DNA of 64,000 nt from Stenotrophomonas sp. ASS1 (GCF_004346925.1 NZ_CP031167.1:1384001-1448000); one strand, 5' to 3'; numbered from the stretch's first letter, positions 35,691 to 47,732 are shown. The notes: generated from the sequence alone by a model not told the origin. Made by a program: numbers and translations.

Positions 35691-37100
35691 ATGAAGCGCC
35701 TGCGCCATTTCCTGTCCTCGATGGTCGGGCGGTTGTTCGTGATCCTGCTGCTGGGCATGAGCGTGGCCGCGATCGGCGCGACCATGCTGGCTACCTCCAA
35801 ACGCCAGCAGGAGTTCGAGCGGCAGAACCTGAACCGCATCGCCGACCGCCTCCAGGGCTACGTCAACCTGCTCGACGGCAACCCCGAACTGCGCGAGCGC
35901 CTGCTCGAAATCGGTGGGCCGAGCGTACGTGCGCTGCAACCCGGCGCACGGCTGGGGCGGGCCGATACCGCGTTGATGGAAGTACTCGATGACCGGCCCG
36001 GCCCGGTCGCACGCGCGCATGTGCACTTCGCTTCGTTCCGTTCCTGCATTCCCAAGCTGCAGGACCTGCTGCCCCCGCCGCCACCGGGGCATCGCAAGCA
36101 TCCGCGCGAACGTGATCCGGCGTTCATCCCGCCCAAGTGCCGTGCGGTCGACGTGACCCTCAACGACGGCACGCTGCTGAAGCTGGCGCTGGATTCGCCG
36201 GCGGTGGCACACAACGGCATCCTCGCCGTGGACCCGTGGTTCCTGACCCTGCTGGTGCTGGCGATCGCGGTGCTGGCCTATATCGTCGCGCGCATGGCCA
36301 GCGCGCCGCTGCAGGAACTGGCCGCAGCCGCCGAAGACCTGGGCGACGACCTGCAGCGCGATCCACTGCCGCTGCGCGGCCCGCGCGAAGTGCAGCGTGC
36401 CGCCGAAGCCTTCAACGCCATGCAGCATCGCCTGCAGCGGCACCTGGCCGAGCGCACGCAGATGCTGGCGGCGATCACCCATGACCTGCAGACCCCGCTG
36501 ACCCGGCTGCGCCTGCGCCTGGAGAATGTCAGCGACGAGGTGCTGCGCGAGCGCCTGATCGGCGATCTGGCCGCGATGCAGGCGTTGGTGCGCGAAGGCC
36601 TGGAGCTGGCGCGCAGCGCGGAGAGCGCCGAGCAGCGCGCCGCACTGGACCTGGATTCGCTGCTGGAGAGCATCGTTGAAGACACGGCCGAGGGCGGCGG
36701 AGATGTCGTCTTTGAAGGTGGCAGCGGAGCGGTGTTGATGTTGCGTCCGCTGGCCATGCATCGCCTGTTTTCCAACCTGGTGGACAACGCGGTGATGTAT
36801 GCCTACCGGGTGCGGGTACGGGTCGAGCGTAGTGGTGGCGCGATCACCGTGGTGGTGGCCGATGACGGCCCGGGCCTGGCCGAGGATCAGCTGGAAGCCG
36901 TGTTCGACCCGTTCGTGCGGGTGGAAACCTCGCGTTCGCGCGAAACCGGCGGCGCCGGTCTGGGCCTGACCATCGCCCGCGCCCTGGCTGAGAAAGACGG
37001 GGCGCGGCTGTGGCTGCGCAACCGCGTCGAAGGCGGGCTGGAGGCGGTAGTGCAGTGGCCGGCCAGTGCACAGGTGACGCCGCCGGGCCGCGCGGGCTGA
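35691..37100 (+). CDS. macS: Sensor histidine kinase (MacS-type)
   Basis: The 469-residue kinase has transmembrane helices at about residues 14-33 and 182-202, flanking a periplasmic sensor of about 145 residues that contains two Cys (119 and 150). A HAMP linker, a HisKA domain with His264 (AAITHDLQTPLTRLR) and a HATPase domain follow, with N-box (FSNLVDNAVMYA), G1 (VADDGPGLAEDQ) and G2 (GGAGLGLTIARALAEKDG). The sensor is also Pro-rich near PPPPPGHRKHPRERDP. It is adjacent to the response regulator and is presumed to be its partner. The signal is unknown. Confidence 0.88.
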   Translation: MKRLRHFLSSMVGRLFVILLLGMSVAAIGATMLATSKRQQEFERQNLNRIADRLQGYVNLLDGNPELRERLLEIGGPSVRALQPGARLGRADTALMEVLDDRPGPVARAHVHFASFRSCIPKLQDLLPPPPPGHRKHPRERDPAFIPPKCRAVDVTLNDGTLLKLALDSPAVAHNGILAVDPWFLTLLVLAIAVLAYIVARMASAPLQELAAAAEDLGDDLQRDPLPLRGPREVQRAAEAFNAMQHRLQRHLAERTQMLAAITHDLQTPLTRLRLRLENVSDEVLRERLIGDLAAMQALVREGLELARSAESAEQRAALDLDSLLESIVEDTAEGGGDVVFEGGSGAVLMLRPLAMHRLFSNLVDNAVMYAYRVRVRVERSGGAITVVVADDGPGLAEDQLEAVFDPFVRVETSRSRETGGAGLGLTIARALAEKDGARLWLRNRVEGGLEAVVQWPASAQVTPPGRAG

Positions 37101-37277
37101 GCCTTCGCGGCTGGCGATGGTGACGCCGTGGGCCGGGTTTGGCCTATCATCTGCGCATCTTCCCAGTTCCCCCCCGATGAGCCAGCCCGTCCCCGCCGGC
37201 ATGCCGTCCCGCGCTGCCCGGCAGTTCCCGCATGCTGCCAGGCCCGGCAGCCCTGCCTGGCCGCCGCCGCTGCACTG

Positions 37278-40200
37278 ATGGCCGGACAGGGGGACATCGG
37301 GCGCTGGGTGGAGCGCTGCGGATCAGATATCGGTCGATGGCTGCGACAGGGCCTGCTGTGGCTGCTGCTGGCCCTTGCACTGCCGGTGGCAGCGCAGGAG
37401 GGGGCTCCGCCACTGCGCGACTACGCCATTGATGTATGGACGTCGCGCAACGGCCTGCCGCACAACTCGCTGCGCGACATCGCGCAGACCCCCGAAGGCC
37501 ACCTCTGGTTCGCCACCTGGGAAGGCCTGGTGCGTTACAACGGGCTGGATTTCACCGTGTTCGACCGCAGTACCCGCCCGGGCCTGCGCGACAACGGCAT
37601 CGGCGCGCTGTTCGTCGACCGCCAGGGGGGGCTGTGGATCAGTGATTCGCGGGGCAATGTCAGCCATCGCGGCAACGATGGCCAGTGGCGTGTCTGGGAG
37701 CACCAGGCCGATACCCCGCAGGTCCTGATCCAGTCCATGCAGATGGACAGCCAGGGCCGCTTGTGGCTGCTGTATGAAGGCAAGGGCATCGGCTATCTGA
37801 CGCCGGACACCGGTATCGTCTACCAGGCTCCGGCCGCCGACCTGCCGATGGCGATGAGCTTCACCAAGCTGGTGGTCGATGCGCAGGACCGGGTCTGGGT
37901 CGGCACGTTGGATGGACTGGTGCTGCGCGACAACGATGGCGTGCTCAAGCGCGCGCCAGCGACGTGGGGGCTGGGCGCCGGCAGTGGCCTGTCGTGGCCG
38001 TACCGCGCTCCGGATGGCGCGCTGTGGATCGTCGCCGGCGAGCGCCTGTACCGGGTGGAGGATGATCAGCTGGTGCTGATGCACCGCCTGCCGGGGCAGC
38101 TGCACCTGACCTCGATGCTGCAGGATCGCCATGGTGACCTGTGGCTGGGCACCGAGAACCAGGGCCTGCTGCGGATCTCAGCGCATGGCCTGGAGCGCCT
38201 GCCGGCGGGCCTGAACCTGCCGGGTGGGCGCGTGGTCAGCCTGCGCGAGGATGCCGAGGGCAGCATCTGGGTGGGTGCCAACGGTGGCCTGTACCGCCTG
38301 CGCGAAACACTGTTCAGCAGCTACACCGAGCGCGATGGCCTCAGTGGCGACTATGTGCGCACCGTGTTCGAGGACCGCGAACGCCAGCTGTGGGTCGGCA
38401 GTGCCAGCGGCCTCGACCTGCAGACTGCTGATGGCCGCTTCCGTGCGATGCCGCTGCACAACCGCGGCGGCAAGGCACCTTCGGTGCTCAGCCTGGCGCA
38501 GGGTCCGGACGGTGACCTGTGGGTCGGAACGTTCGGTGATGGCGTCTACCGTCTTGGCCCCGATGGCCGGCTGCGGCACAACTATGCCGCCGCCGATGGC
38601 ATGCCGGGCGGCAACATCCGCGCGATCAGCGTGGACCCGCAGGGTGTGGTCTGGGCCGGCACCCAGAAGGGCGTGGTCCGCATCGACGGCGACCGCGTGC
38701 AGGTATCAAGCGTTGCGGGCATGCCCAGCGGCCTGATCACCGCGCTTGAGCACGATCACCAGGGCAACCTGTGGATCGGCACCATCGAGGGCATCCGCGT
38801 ACTGCGCGGCGATCACGTGCAGTCGATCGACCTCGCGCCGATGGGCGGTGGCCGCAGCGTGTTCGGCTTCCATCAGCTGGGTGACGCGATGTGGATCAGC
38901 AGCGACCGTGGCCTGTACCGCTGGCGCAACGGCACGCTGGCACGGGTGGGGCTGGAGCAGGGCATGCCGGTGGATGCGGTGTTCCAACTGGTGCCGGATC
39001 GCCTTGGCAACGTGTGGATCAGCAGCAACCGCGGCGTGCTGCGCACCGACATGGGCACCCTCAACGCCGTGGCCGATGGCCGCGCACCCCGGGTGGTGGT
39101 GGAGCGCTACAACGAGATTGACGGCATGGCCAATGCGCAGGCCAACGGCAGCTCCGGGCCATCGGCGATCCTGCGCCAGGACGGCACGTTCTGGGTGGTC
39201 ACCGCCGGAGGCCTGAGCACCGTCGATCCGCAACGCCTGCAGCGTTTCCGCGAGCGTCTTTCACCGCCGGCAGCGATTGAAAGCGTGCAGGTGGATGGCG
39301 CCCCGGTGCATTGGGAAGGCCCGGACCGCAACTACATTCCCGGCGGCCGGCGCTTGGCGGTGAGTTATGTCGGCCTGAGCTACCTGATGTCTGACCGGAT
39401 CCGCTACCGCACGCGGTTGGACGGCCTGGATACGGGGTGGGTCGAACGCGGCCCGCAGCGCAGCGTGGAGTTCGTCGGCCTGCCGCCGGGCGACTACACC
39501 CTGCACGTGGCCGCTGCCCATCCGAGCGGCAGCTGGGGCCAGCAGGAAGCGGTATGGAGCTTCACCGTGGAGCCGTTCTGGTGGCAGCGACGCAGCGTGC
39601 AGGTGCTGGGTGGACTGCTGCTGCTGGCCGGGCTGGTGGCGCTGTACCGCCTGCTGCTGCAGCAGCTGAAGGCCAGCAACCTGCGCCTGGCGCGGCGCGT
39701 GGACGAGGCGACCTTCGACCTGCAGGCCAAGACCGTGCACCTGCAGGCGCTGAACCAGGAAAAGACCGAACTGGCCGAGCGCCTCGCACGCCAGGCCGAG
39801 GCATTCGAACGGCAGGCCCGCGAGGATGCACTGACTGGCCTGGCCAACCGCCGTGCCTTCGATGAAACGCTGGCGCGTGACTTCGCCCGTTCGCAGCGCA
39901 GCGGTCATCCGCTGTGCCTGGTGGTGCTGGATATCGACCACTTCAAGGACGTCAACGACCGCCACAGCCACAGCATCGGTGATGCGGTGCTGGTGCAGGT
40001 GGCGCGGTTGATCGCCGCCGCCAGCCGCGATTCGGACCTGCCGGCGCGGACTGGTGGCGAAGAGTTCGCGCTGCTGCTCAACGACACCCGTCTGGAGGAA
40101 GCCGCACAGCTGTGCGCGCGCCTGCGCGGCCTGTTCCATGACCACCCCGACTGGGCCGGCGTGGACGGACTGCGCGTGACCTTCAGCGCAGGGCTGGTGG

Positions 40201-40304
40201 AGCTGGATGCCGACGACCGCACCCCGGCACTGCTGTACCAGCGCGCAGACCGCGCGTTGTACCGCGCCAAGAGCGACGGCCGCGACCGAACGAGCATCGG
40301 TTGA
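37278..40304 (+). CDS. Diguanylate cyclase with periplasmic two-component-regulator propeller
   Basis: The 1008-residue protein has a signal or anchor segment (about residues 23-38). A long seven-bladed-type propeller sensor of Reg_prop repeats (LWFATWEGLVRYNG, LWVGSASGLDLQTADG, LWVGTFGDGVYRLGPDG and more) is followed by a Y_Y_Y domain, a transmembrane helix near residue 785 and a coiled coil. The GGDEF domain has active-site motif GGEEF (TGGEEFALLL), so cyclic-di-GMP synthesis is expected. No EAL domain is present. The start at 37278 gives a clean signal sequence. A 33-codon frame (37177-37278) ends on this start as TGATG. The propeller presumably senses an envelope ligand. Confidence 0.9.
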   Translation: MAGQGDIGRWVERCGSDIGRWLRQGLLWLLLALALPVAAQEGAPPLRDYAIDVWTSRNGLPHNSLRDIAQTPEGHLWFATWEGLVRYNGLDFTVFDRSTRPGLRDNGIGALFVDRQGGLWISDSRGNVSHRGNDGQWRVWEHQADTPQVLIQSMQMDSQGRLWLLYEGKGIGYLTPDTGIVYQAPAADLPMAMSFTKLVVDAQDRVWVGTLDGLVLRDNDGVLKRAPATWGLGAGSGLSWPYRAPDGALWIVAGERLYRVEDDQLVLMHRLPGQLHLTSMLQDRHGDLWLGTENQGLLRISAHGLERLPAGLNLPGGRVVSLREDAEGSIWVGANGGLYRLRETLFSSYTERDGLSGDYVRTVFEDRERQLWVGSASGLDLQTADGRFRAMPLHNRGGKAPSVLSLAQGPDGDLWVGTFGDGVYRLGPDGRLRHNYAAADGMPGGNIRAISVDPQGVVWAGTQKGVVRIDGDRVQVSSVAGMPSGLITALEHDHQGNLWIGTIEGIRVLRGDHVQSIDLAPMGGGRSVFGFHQLGDAMWISSDRGLYRWRNGTLARVGLEQGMPVDAVFQLVPDRLGNVWISSNRGVLRTDMGTLNAVADGRAPRVVVERYNEIDGMANAQANGSSGPSAILRQDGTFWVVTAGGLSTVDPQRLQRFRERLSPPAAIESVQVDGAPVHWEGPDRNYIPGGRRLAVSYVGLSYLMSDRIRYRTRLDGLDTGWVERGPQRSVEFVGLPPGDYTLHVAAAHPSGSWGQQEAVWSFTVEPFWWQRRSVQVLGGLLLLAGLVALYRLLLQQLKASNLRLARRVDEATFDLQAKTVHLQALNQEKTELAERLARQAEAFERQAREDALTGLANRRAFDETLARDFARSQRSGHPLCLVVLDIDHFKDVNDRHSHSIGDAVLVQVARLIAAASRDSDLPARTGGEEFALLLNDTRLEEAAQLCARLRGLFHDHPDWAGVDGLRVTFSAGLVELDADDRTPALLYQRADRALYRAKSDGRDRTSIG

Positions 40305-40308
40305 TTGC

Positions 40309-40358
40309 ATCCACGCATGGCGTGGATCTACGGGTGTTGCCGTACCAACGGTCGGCAC
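40309..40358. repeat. Two SMAG-type palindromes after the GGDEF gene
   Basis: ATCCACGC-ATG-GCGTGGAT followed by CTAC (40309-40331) is the reverse complement of the GTAGATCCACGC units at 60653-60742. A second, imperfect copy of the GTGCCGACCGTTGG class spans 40336-40358. Confidence 0.8.
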
Positions 40359-40472
40359 CCAGCAGAGAGGTGACTCACCACAGCGGTGATCGGCAGCCCG
40401 CAACGAGCGCAGCGACCCGCTGTTGCTTCCGCTTTTCTGATCTTTCCGTGGCGCTCGCTGGAAACTGTCCGT

Positions 40473-40576
40473 GGCCGGGCGGGTGGGCTGCGCAGGGGCG
40501 TGAGCCGCATGGATGCGGCGACCGAGCTTACAGGGACGTACTTGCAGCGTCCCCTGCGCAGTCCACCCGCCCGGCC
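40473..40576. repeat. Structured element A: 26-bp stem closing a conserved 52-nt loop
   Basis: 40473-40498 pairs with 40551-40576 over 26 consecutive positions (one G-T pair), closing a loop of exactly 52 nt (40499-40550). The loop contains a small hairpin GCCGCA-TGGA-TGCGGC (40504-40519), the box GACCGAGC, and GGGACG...CGTCCC that can compete with the stem base. Element B (56918-57021) has the same loop with one change and a different but also fully paired stem. Element C (49093-49190) has a divergent loop of the same length. It lies between convergent genes. RNA, single-stranded DNA or mobile-repeat roles are all open. Confidence 0.85.
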
Positions 40577-40627
40577 CTACCAGGAATCGCTGTCAGCCCG
40601 CCACGAGGGGCTCCGCCGTTGGCCGCT

Positions 40628-41287
<660 letters not shown>

Positions 41288-41348
41288 CTAGCAGAGCGAC
41301 CCTGAGCGCCCGGCCAGCCTTCGGTGCATGCGTTCCCTGCGCGGGCGT

Positions 41349-41424
41349 GTGTCGACCAAGGTCGACACCTACCGGGACACCGCGCGCTCAGGATTCCGGT
41401 AGGTGCCAACCTTGGTTGGCACAC
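41349..41424. repeat. Paired SMAG-type palindromes before rnt and after the DoxX gene
   Basis: GTGTCGACCAAGGTCGACAC (41349-41368) followed by CTACC, and GTAGGTGCCAACCTTGGTTG (from 41399) with its CTAC/GTAG heads facing one another across 30 bp. Confidence 0.82.
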
Positions 41425-41447
41425 GGTGCGCCGACCAGGTTTGGCGA

Positions 41448-41969
41448 TTACCGGACTGCTGGCCGTGCAGGCGTGGCCGAGGGAGACCACCGCGCCAACC
41501 ACGCATCCACGCTCAGCCTGCCGGCGCCGGTGAAGATCAGCGGCAGCAGCATCGCCATGAACAGTACTGGCAGCTTGAAGTTGCCGAAGCCCTGGTCAGT
41601 GATCGCGTAGCCCATGGCCAGGTCGGCCAGCGAGTTCCACTCCATCGGCCAATGCACCGCATAGGTGGCCACTACGGTCAGCACCAGCAGGCTGGCGGCG
41701 GCAAACCGGGTGCCGAAGCCAACCAGTAGGCAGGCCGCGCCAATCAGCTCGAACCAGGTGGCAAGCTGCCAGTTCAGGGTGGCCGGCAGCTGGTCGAACG
41801 GGAACGGGAAAGCGTCCTGCAGGTCGGCGAACCAGTTCTGGCCGTGCAGCTTTTCGCGGCCGGATTCGAAGTATTCCCAGGCCAGCAGCAGGCGCAGGCC
41901 GAGCGGGGCCAACCAGGGGGCGAGACGGTCCAGCTGGCCACGCGTGGCGGCCAGGGTCGGAAGGTTCAT
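41448..41969 (-). CDS. DoxX-family membrane protein of the HvfA operon
   Basis: The 173-residue protein has four predicted transmembrane helices with the DoxX pattern ([17 protein letters not shown], then [21 protein letters not shown]). It is the last gene of the minus-strand set HvfA-HvfB-HvfC-DoxX; the same four-gene order is known in copper- or gold-responsive operons of other proteobacteria (gig/hvf type). Its role may be redox or membrane anchoring; the family as a whole is poorly defined. It lies 27 bp after the HvfC gene. Confidence 0.87.
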   Translation of the reverse strand: MNLPTLAATRGQLDRLAPWLAPLGLRLLLAWEYFESGREKLHGQNWFADLQDAFPFPFDQLPATLNWQLATWFELIGAACLLVGFGTRFAAASLLVLTVVATYAVHWPMEWNSLADLAMGYAITDQGFGNFKLPVLFMAMLLPLIFTGAGRLSVDAWLARWSPSATPARPAVR

Positions 41970-41996
41970 CGGTGGTTCTCCGTGGGGGAAAGGGCG

Positions 41997-43966
<1,970 letters not shown>

Positions 43967-44103
43967 CGGTCTTACTCCTAGGTGGAGGGCAGGTGCCCGG
44001 GGTGAATCGATGGTGCAGCGATCCTACTCAACGAATCCTCGCCAAGAACTCAAATTTTCGTGAGATTTATTACAGAGGGGGAGACCGGTGGCCGGAACGC
44101 CCA

Positions 44104-44138
44104 AAAACAAAAGGGCCGCTGTCACCAGGACAGCGGCC
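44104..44138 (-). terminator. Terminator of the pst-phoU operon
   Basis: GGCCGCTGTC, loop ACCAG, GACAGCGGCC, with an A-rich left flank that reads as CCCTTTTGTTTTTGG on the minus strand, 35 bp after phoU. Confidence 0.88.
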
Positions 44139-44172
44139 ACCGTGGAGTCGACTCCGGTGTTGCAGTGCAGCG

Positions 44173-44886
44173 TCAGGGCTGGCCGGTGCTGGAGGTCTCG
44201 TCGCGCTTTTCACGCGGCGGCAGCGGCTGCTCACCGTGCACCAGGAACCACACGTTCTCGGCGATGTTGGTGGCGTGGTCGCCCACGCGCTCCAGGTTCT
44301 TGGCCATGAACAACAGATGGGTGCACGGGGTGATGTTGCGCGGGTCTTCCATCATGTAGGTCAGCAGCTCGCGGAACAGCGCGGTGTACTGCGCGTCCAG
44401 GCGGGCGTCATCCTCGCGCAGTTCCAGCGCGGCATCGGCGTCGTTGTCGCGGTAGGCGGCAATGGCGCGGCGCACCTGCTGCGCGGCCAGGCGGCCGAGC
44501 GCCCGCAGGCCCTGGATCTGTGGCAGCGGCGGCACTTTGCCCAGCGCGATCGAACGCTTGGCAACGTTGGCCGCGTAGTCGCCGATGCGCTCGATGTCGG
44601 CCGGGATGCGCAGGCCGGCCAGGATCTCGCGCAGGTCGCGTGCCATCGGGCCACGCAGCGCCAGGCGCATCACGTCATGGCTGATCTGCTGCTCCAGCGC
44701 ATCGATCGCTTCGTCGTTGGCGATGATGCGATGGGCGGCGTTCTCGTCGCGCTTCTCGATCACGTCCATCGCCGCTTCGAGCTGAGCGACGGCCATCTCG
44801 CCCATGCGCACGATTTCGGCCACCAGCCGCTGCTGTTCTTCGTCGTAGCTCTTGACGATGTGGTCGTTGGGAAGATTCATGTTCAT
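44173..44886 (-). CDS. phoU: PhoU, phosphate-signalling regulator
   Basis: The 237-residue protein has two three-helix PhoU domains (about residues 15-105 and 118-210) with the family metal-type motifs ERIGDYAANVAKR and ERVGDHATNIAENV. PhoU links the PstSCAB transporter to PhoR, keeping the Pho regulon silent when phosphate is plentiful. The gene is last in the pst operon, 91 bp after pstB; the interval holds a tandem SMAG array that may lower its expression relative to pstB. A terminator follows. Confidence 0.95.
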   Translation of the reverse strand: MNMNLPNDHIVKSYDEEQQRLVAEIVRMGEMAVAQLEAAMDVIEKRDENAAHRIIANDEAIDALEQQISHDVMRLALRGPMARDLREILAGLRIPADIERIGDYAANVAKRSIALGKVPPLPQIQGLRALGRLAAQQVRRAIAAYRDNDADAALELREDDARLDAQYTALFRELLTYMMEDPRNITPCTHLLFMAKNLERVGDHATNIAENVWFLVHGEQPLPPREKRDETSSTGQP

Positions 44887-44894
44887 TCCACTCT

Positions 44895-44977
44895 GTAGAG
44901 TCGAGCCATGCTCGACTGACGTTATCCGTAGAGTCGAGCCACGCTCGACTGACGTTAGCTGTAACTCGACTGACGTT
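44895..44977. repeat. Tandem SMAG array (33-bp period) between pstB and phoU
   Basis: Two full units, GTAGAGTCGAGCCATGCTCG and GTAGAGTCGAGCCACGCTCG each followed by ACTGACGTTA, start at 44895 and 44928. A third, starting at 44961, has lost the palindrome centre (GTAACTCGACTGACGTT) and ends at the pstB stop. Confidence 0.88.
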
Positions 44978-45835
44978 TCAGCCGAAGCGACCGGTGATGT
45001 AATCCTCGGTCTGCCGCTGCGACGGCTGCGAGAAGATCACTTCGGTGCGGTCGTGCTCGATCAGGTCGCCCAGGTACATGAAGGCGGTGTAGTCGGACAC
45101 GCGCGCGGCCTGCTGCATGTTGTGGGTGACGATGACGATGGTGTACTCGTGCTTGAGCTCTTCCACCAGCTGCTCGATGCGGCTGGTCGAGATCGGATCC
45201 AGCGCCGAGGTCGGCTCGTCCAGTAGCAGCACCGACGGGCGCAGGGCCACGGCACGGGCGATGCACAGGCGCTGCTGCTGGCCACCGGACAGGCCCAGTG
45301 CGCTCTGCCCCAGCTTGTCCTTCACTTCGTCCCACAGTGCGCCCTGGCGCAGCGCCTGCTCGACGCGGTCGGCCATGTCGGCCTTGCTCAGCTTCTCGTG
45401 GTGGCGGATGCCGTAGGCCACGTTCTCGAAGATGGTCATCGGGAACGGCACCGGCTTCTGGAACACCATGCCGACCTTGCTGCGCAGGCGGTTCATCGGG
45501 TACTTCGGCGACAGGATGTTCTCGCCGTCCAGCAGCACTTCACCACGCGCCTCCAGCTTCGGGTACAGCGCGTAGATGCGGTTGAAGATGCGCAGCAGGG
45601 TCGACTTGCCGCAGCCGGAGGGACCGATCAGCGCGGTCACGCGCTTTTCCGGGATCTCCAGGTTGATGCCCTTCAGGGCATGGAACTTGTCGTAGTAGAA
45701 GTCCAGTCCACGCGCAGCCAGCTTCACCGGCGACGGCGTGTGCAGGCTCTCGTGCGAGGACGGCACGGCGATGCGCTGCATCGGCACGGCGTTGGAAAGG
45801 TCGTTCATGGCGTTATCCACGGAAAGGTCAGTCAT
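44978..45835 (-). CDS. pstB: PstB, phosphate ABC transporter ATPase
   Basis: The 285-residue ATPase has Walker [10 protein letters not shown], the PstB-typical [26 protein letters not shown], signature [14 protein letters not shown] and Walker [16 protein letters not shown]. It powers high-affinity phosphate import and contributes to Pho signalling. The start at 45835 overlaps the pstA stop by 8 bp (ATGACTGA), which favours it over an ATG at 45808; the N-terminal 35 residues before the ABC fold are non-conserved. The next gene downstream is phoU, across repeats. Confidence 0.95.
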   Translation of the reverse strand: MTDLSVDNAMNDLSNAVPMQRIAVPSSHESLHTPSPVKLAARGLDFYYDKFHALKGINLEIPEKRVTALIGPSGCGKSTLLRIFNRIYALYPKLEARGEVLLDGENILSPKYPMNRLRSKVGMVFQKPVPFPMTIFENVAYGIRHHEKLSKADMADRVEQALRQGALWDEVKDKLGQSALGLSGGQQQRLCIARAVALRPSVLLLDEPTSALDPISTSRIEQLVEELKHEYTIVIVTHNMQQAARVSDYTAFMYLGDLIEHDRTEVIFSQPSQRQTEDYITGRFG

Positions 45836-46691
45836 GGGAGATACGGTTGCGCAGCAGGATGCCGCGGGCGGCAAGGCTGACCAGCAACACGAAGACGGTG
45901 AGCACCAGGGCACCGGCCCAGGCCAGCACCTGCCAGGATTCATACGGGCTGCCGGCGAACTGGTTCATCACCACCGGCACCGAGGCCATCGGCTGGAAGA
46001 TGTTGTTGTTCCAGTACTGGTTGCCGAAGGCAGTGAACAGCAGCGGTGCGGTCTCGCCGGAGATGCGGGCCAGCGCCAGCAGGATGCCGGTGATGATGCC
46101 GGCCGACGCACTGCGGTACAGCACCTGCACGATCACCTTCCACTGCGGGATACCCAGCGACAGGGCTGCCTCACGCATCTGCGAGGGCACCAGGCGCAGC
46201 ATTTCGTCGGTGGTGCGCACCACCACCGGCAGCACGATGAAGGCCAGCGACAGTGCACCGGCGAACGCCGAGAAGTTGCCGCCGGTCTGCATCACGTACA
46301 GCGTGTAGACGAACAGGCCAAGCACGATGGATGGGGCCGACAGCAGGATGTCGTTGACGAAGCGGACCACGGTGCCGGCCTTGCGGGCGTTGCCGTACTC
46401 GGCCAGCCAGGTGCCGGCCAGCACGCCCAGCGGGGTGCCGATGCCGATCGCCAGCGCGCACATCACCGCACTGCCGAAGAAGGCGTTGGCGAGACCGCCT
46501 TCCTGCATCGGCGGCGGCGTCATCTTGGTGAACAGATCCCAGTTGATGCCGGCCAGGCCCTTGGAGGCCAGGGTGAACAGGATCCAGCCGAGGAAGAACA
46601 GGCCGAACAGGGCGGTGGCACAGGAGGCGGTGATCGCAACGACGTTGCCGATGCGACGGCGCAGGTACAGCGAATCAGCGGTGGTGGACAT
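45828..46691 (-). CDS. pstA: PstA, phosphate ABC transporter permease
   Basis: The 287-residue inner-membrane protein has six transmembrane helices and the binding-protein-dependent permease EAA-like loop ([22 protein letters not shown]). It forms the channel with PstC. Start and pstC stop share one base (TGATG). Length and order (pstS-pstC-pstA-pstB-phoU) are standard. Confidence 0.95.
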   Translation of the reverse strand: MSTTADSLYLRRRIGNVVAITASCATALFGLFFLGWILFTLASKGLAGINWDLFTKMTPPPMQEGGLANAFFGSAVMCALAIGIGTPLGVLAGTWLAEYGNARKAGTVVRFVNDILLSAPSIVLGLFVYTLYVMQTGGNFSAFAGALSLAFIVLPVVVRTTDEMLRLVPSQMREAALSLGIPQWKVIVQVLYRSASAGIITGILLALARISGETAPLLFTAFGNQYWNNNIFQPMASVPVVMNQFAGSPYESWQVLAWAGALVLTVFVLLVSLAARGILLRNRISHD

Positions 46692-47659
46692 CAGTTGCCC
46701 TCCTTGCGGGACAGGCGCATCAGCATCAGGCGGGCGATGGCCAGCACCACGAAGGTGACGATGAAGAGGACGAAGCCGAGCAGCAGCAGGGCCGAGCGGT
46801 AGGTTTCAGTGGCTTCGCCGAAATCGTTGGCGATCAGCGCGGCGATGGTGGTGCCCGGTTCCAGCAGCGACGGCGACAGGCGCACGCTGTTGCCGATCAC
46901 GAAGGCCACGGCCATGGTCTCGCCCAGGGCGCGACCGAGGCCGAGGAAGATGCCACCGATCACCGCCGAGCGGGTGTAGGGCAGCACGATGTCCCAGCTC
47001 ACTTCCCACTTGGTGGAGCCCAGCGCGTACGCCGACTCCTTCAGGCGGGTGGGTACGGTCAGGAACACTTCGCGCATCACCGAGGAGATGAACGGAATGA
47101 CCATGATGGCCAGCACGAAACCGGCGGTGAGCATGCCGATGCCCAGCGGCGGGCCCTGGAACATCGGGCCGATGATCGGCCATTCGCCCAGGGTCTCGTT
47201 GAGGAACGGGGTGACGTACTCGGTCATCACCGGCACCAGCACGAACAGGCCCCACATGCCGTAGATGATCGAGGGAATGCCGGCCAGCAGTTCGATGGCG
47301 GTACCGACCGGGCCACGCAGCCAGCGCGGCGCGACTTCGGTGAGGAAGAAGGCGATACCGAAGCTGACCGGCACGGCGATGACCATCGCGATGACGGCGG
47401 TGACCAGGGTGCCGTAGATCGGAGCGAGAGCGCCGAACTTGTTTTCGACCGGATTCCAGTCGGCGGAGAAGAAGAAGCTCAGGCCCTGCATCTGCAGGGC
47501 ATGGCGGCCGCCCCACAGCATCGACAGCGCGGCGCAGGCCAGGGCGATCAGGACGAAGATGACGGTGCCGACCAGCACCCATCGGAACAGTTTGTCGTTG
47601 CGGGCATCACGCGCATCACGCGTGGACGGGGCGGCTACAGGCTGGGCGATGGCATTCAT
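46691..47659 (-). CDS. pstC: PstC, phosphate ABC transporter permease
   Basis: The 322-residue permease has six helices and the EAA-type loop KESAYALGSTKWEVSWDIVLPYTRSA. The segment LAGIPSIIYGMWGLFVLVP, with the charged region after it, is typical of PstC. It is separated from pstS by 82 bp containing a 10-bp hairpin, so the binding protein is likely made in excess. It forms the translocation pore together with PstA. Confidence 0.95.
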   Translation of the reverse strand: MNAIAQPVAAPSTRDARDARNDKLFRWVLVGTVIFVLIALACAALSMLWGGRHALQMQGLSFFFSADWNPVENKFGALAPIYGTLVTAVIAMVIAVPVSFGIAFFLTEVAPRWLRGPVGTAIELLAGIPSIIYGMWGLFVLVPVMTEYVTPFLNETLGEWPIIGPMFQGPPLGIGMLTAGFVLAIMVIPFISSVMREVFLTVPTRLKESAYALGSTKWEVSWDIVLPYTRSAVIGGIFLGLGRALGETMAVAFVIGNSVRLSPSLLEPGTTIAALIANDFGEATETYRSALLLLGFVLFIVTFVVLAIARLMLMRLSRKEGN

Positions 47660-47707
47660 GGGGACGGCAGGGCCAGGAAGGGGCGGGGCGGCACGGCGTG
47701 GAAGAGG

Positions 47708-47732
47708 CGGTGCCCGCGCGGGGCGGGCACCG
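47708..47732. repeat. Hairpin between pstS and pstC
   Basis: CGGTGCCCGC, loop GCGGG, GCGGGCACCG. There is no T-run, so it is probably an mRNA-stabilising or partial-attenuation hairpin after the binding-protein gene rather than a full terminator. Confidence 0.6.

Noticed and set aside
40473-40576. Integron attC site or ordinary terminator for structured element A
   Set aside because: No R'/R'' core (GTTRRRY) is seen, no integrase or cassette array is nearby, and the 52-nt loop has no T-run after the stem.
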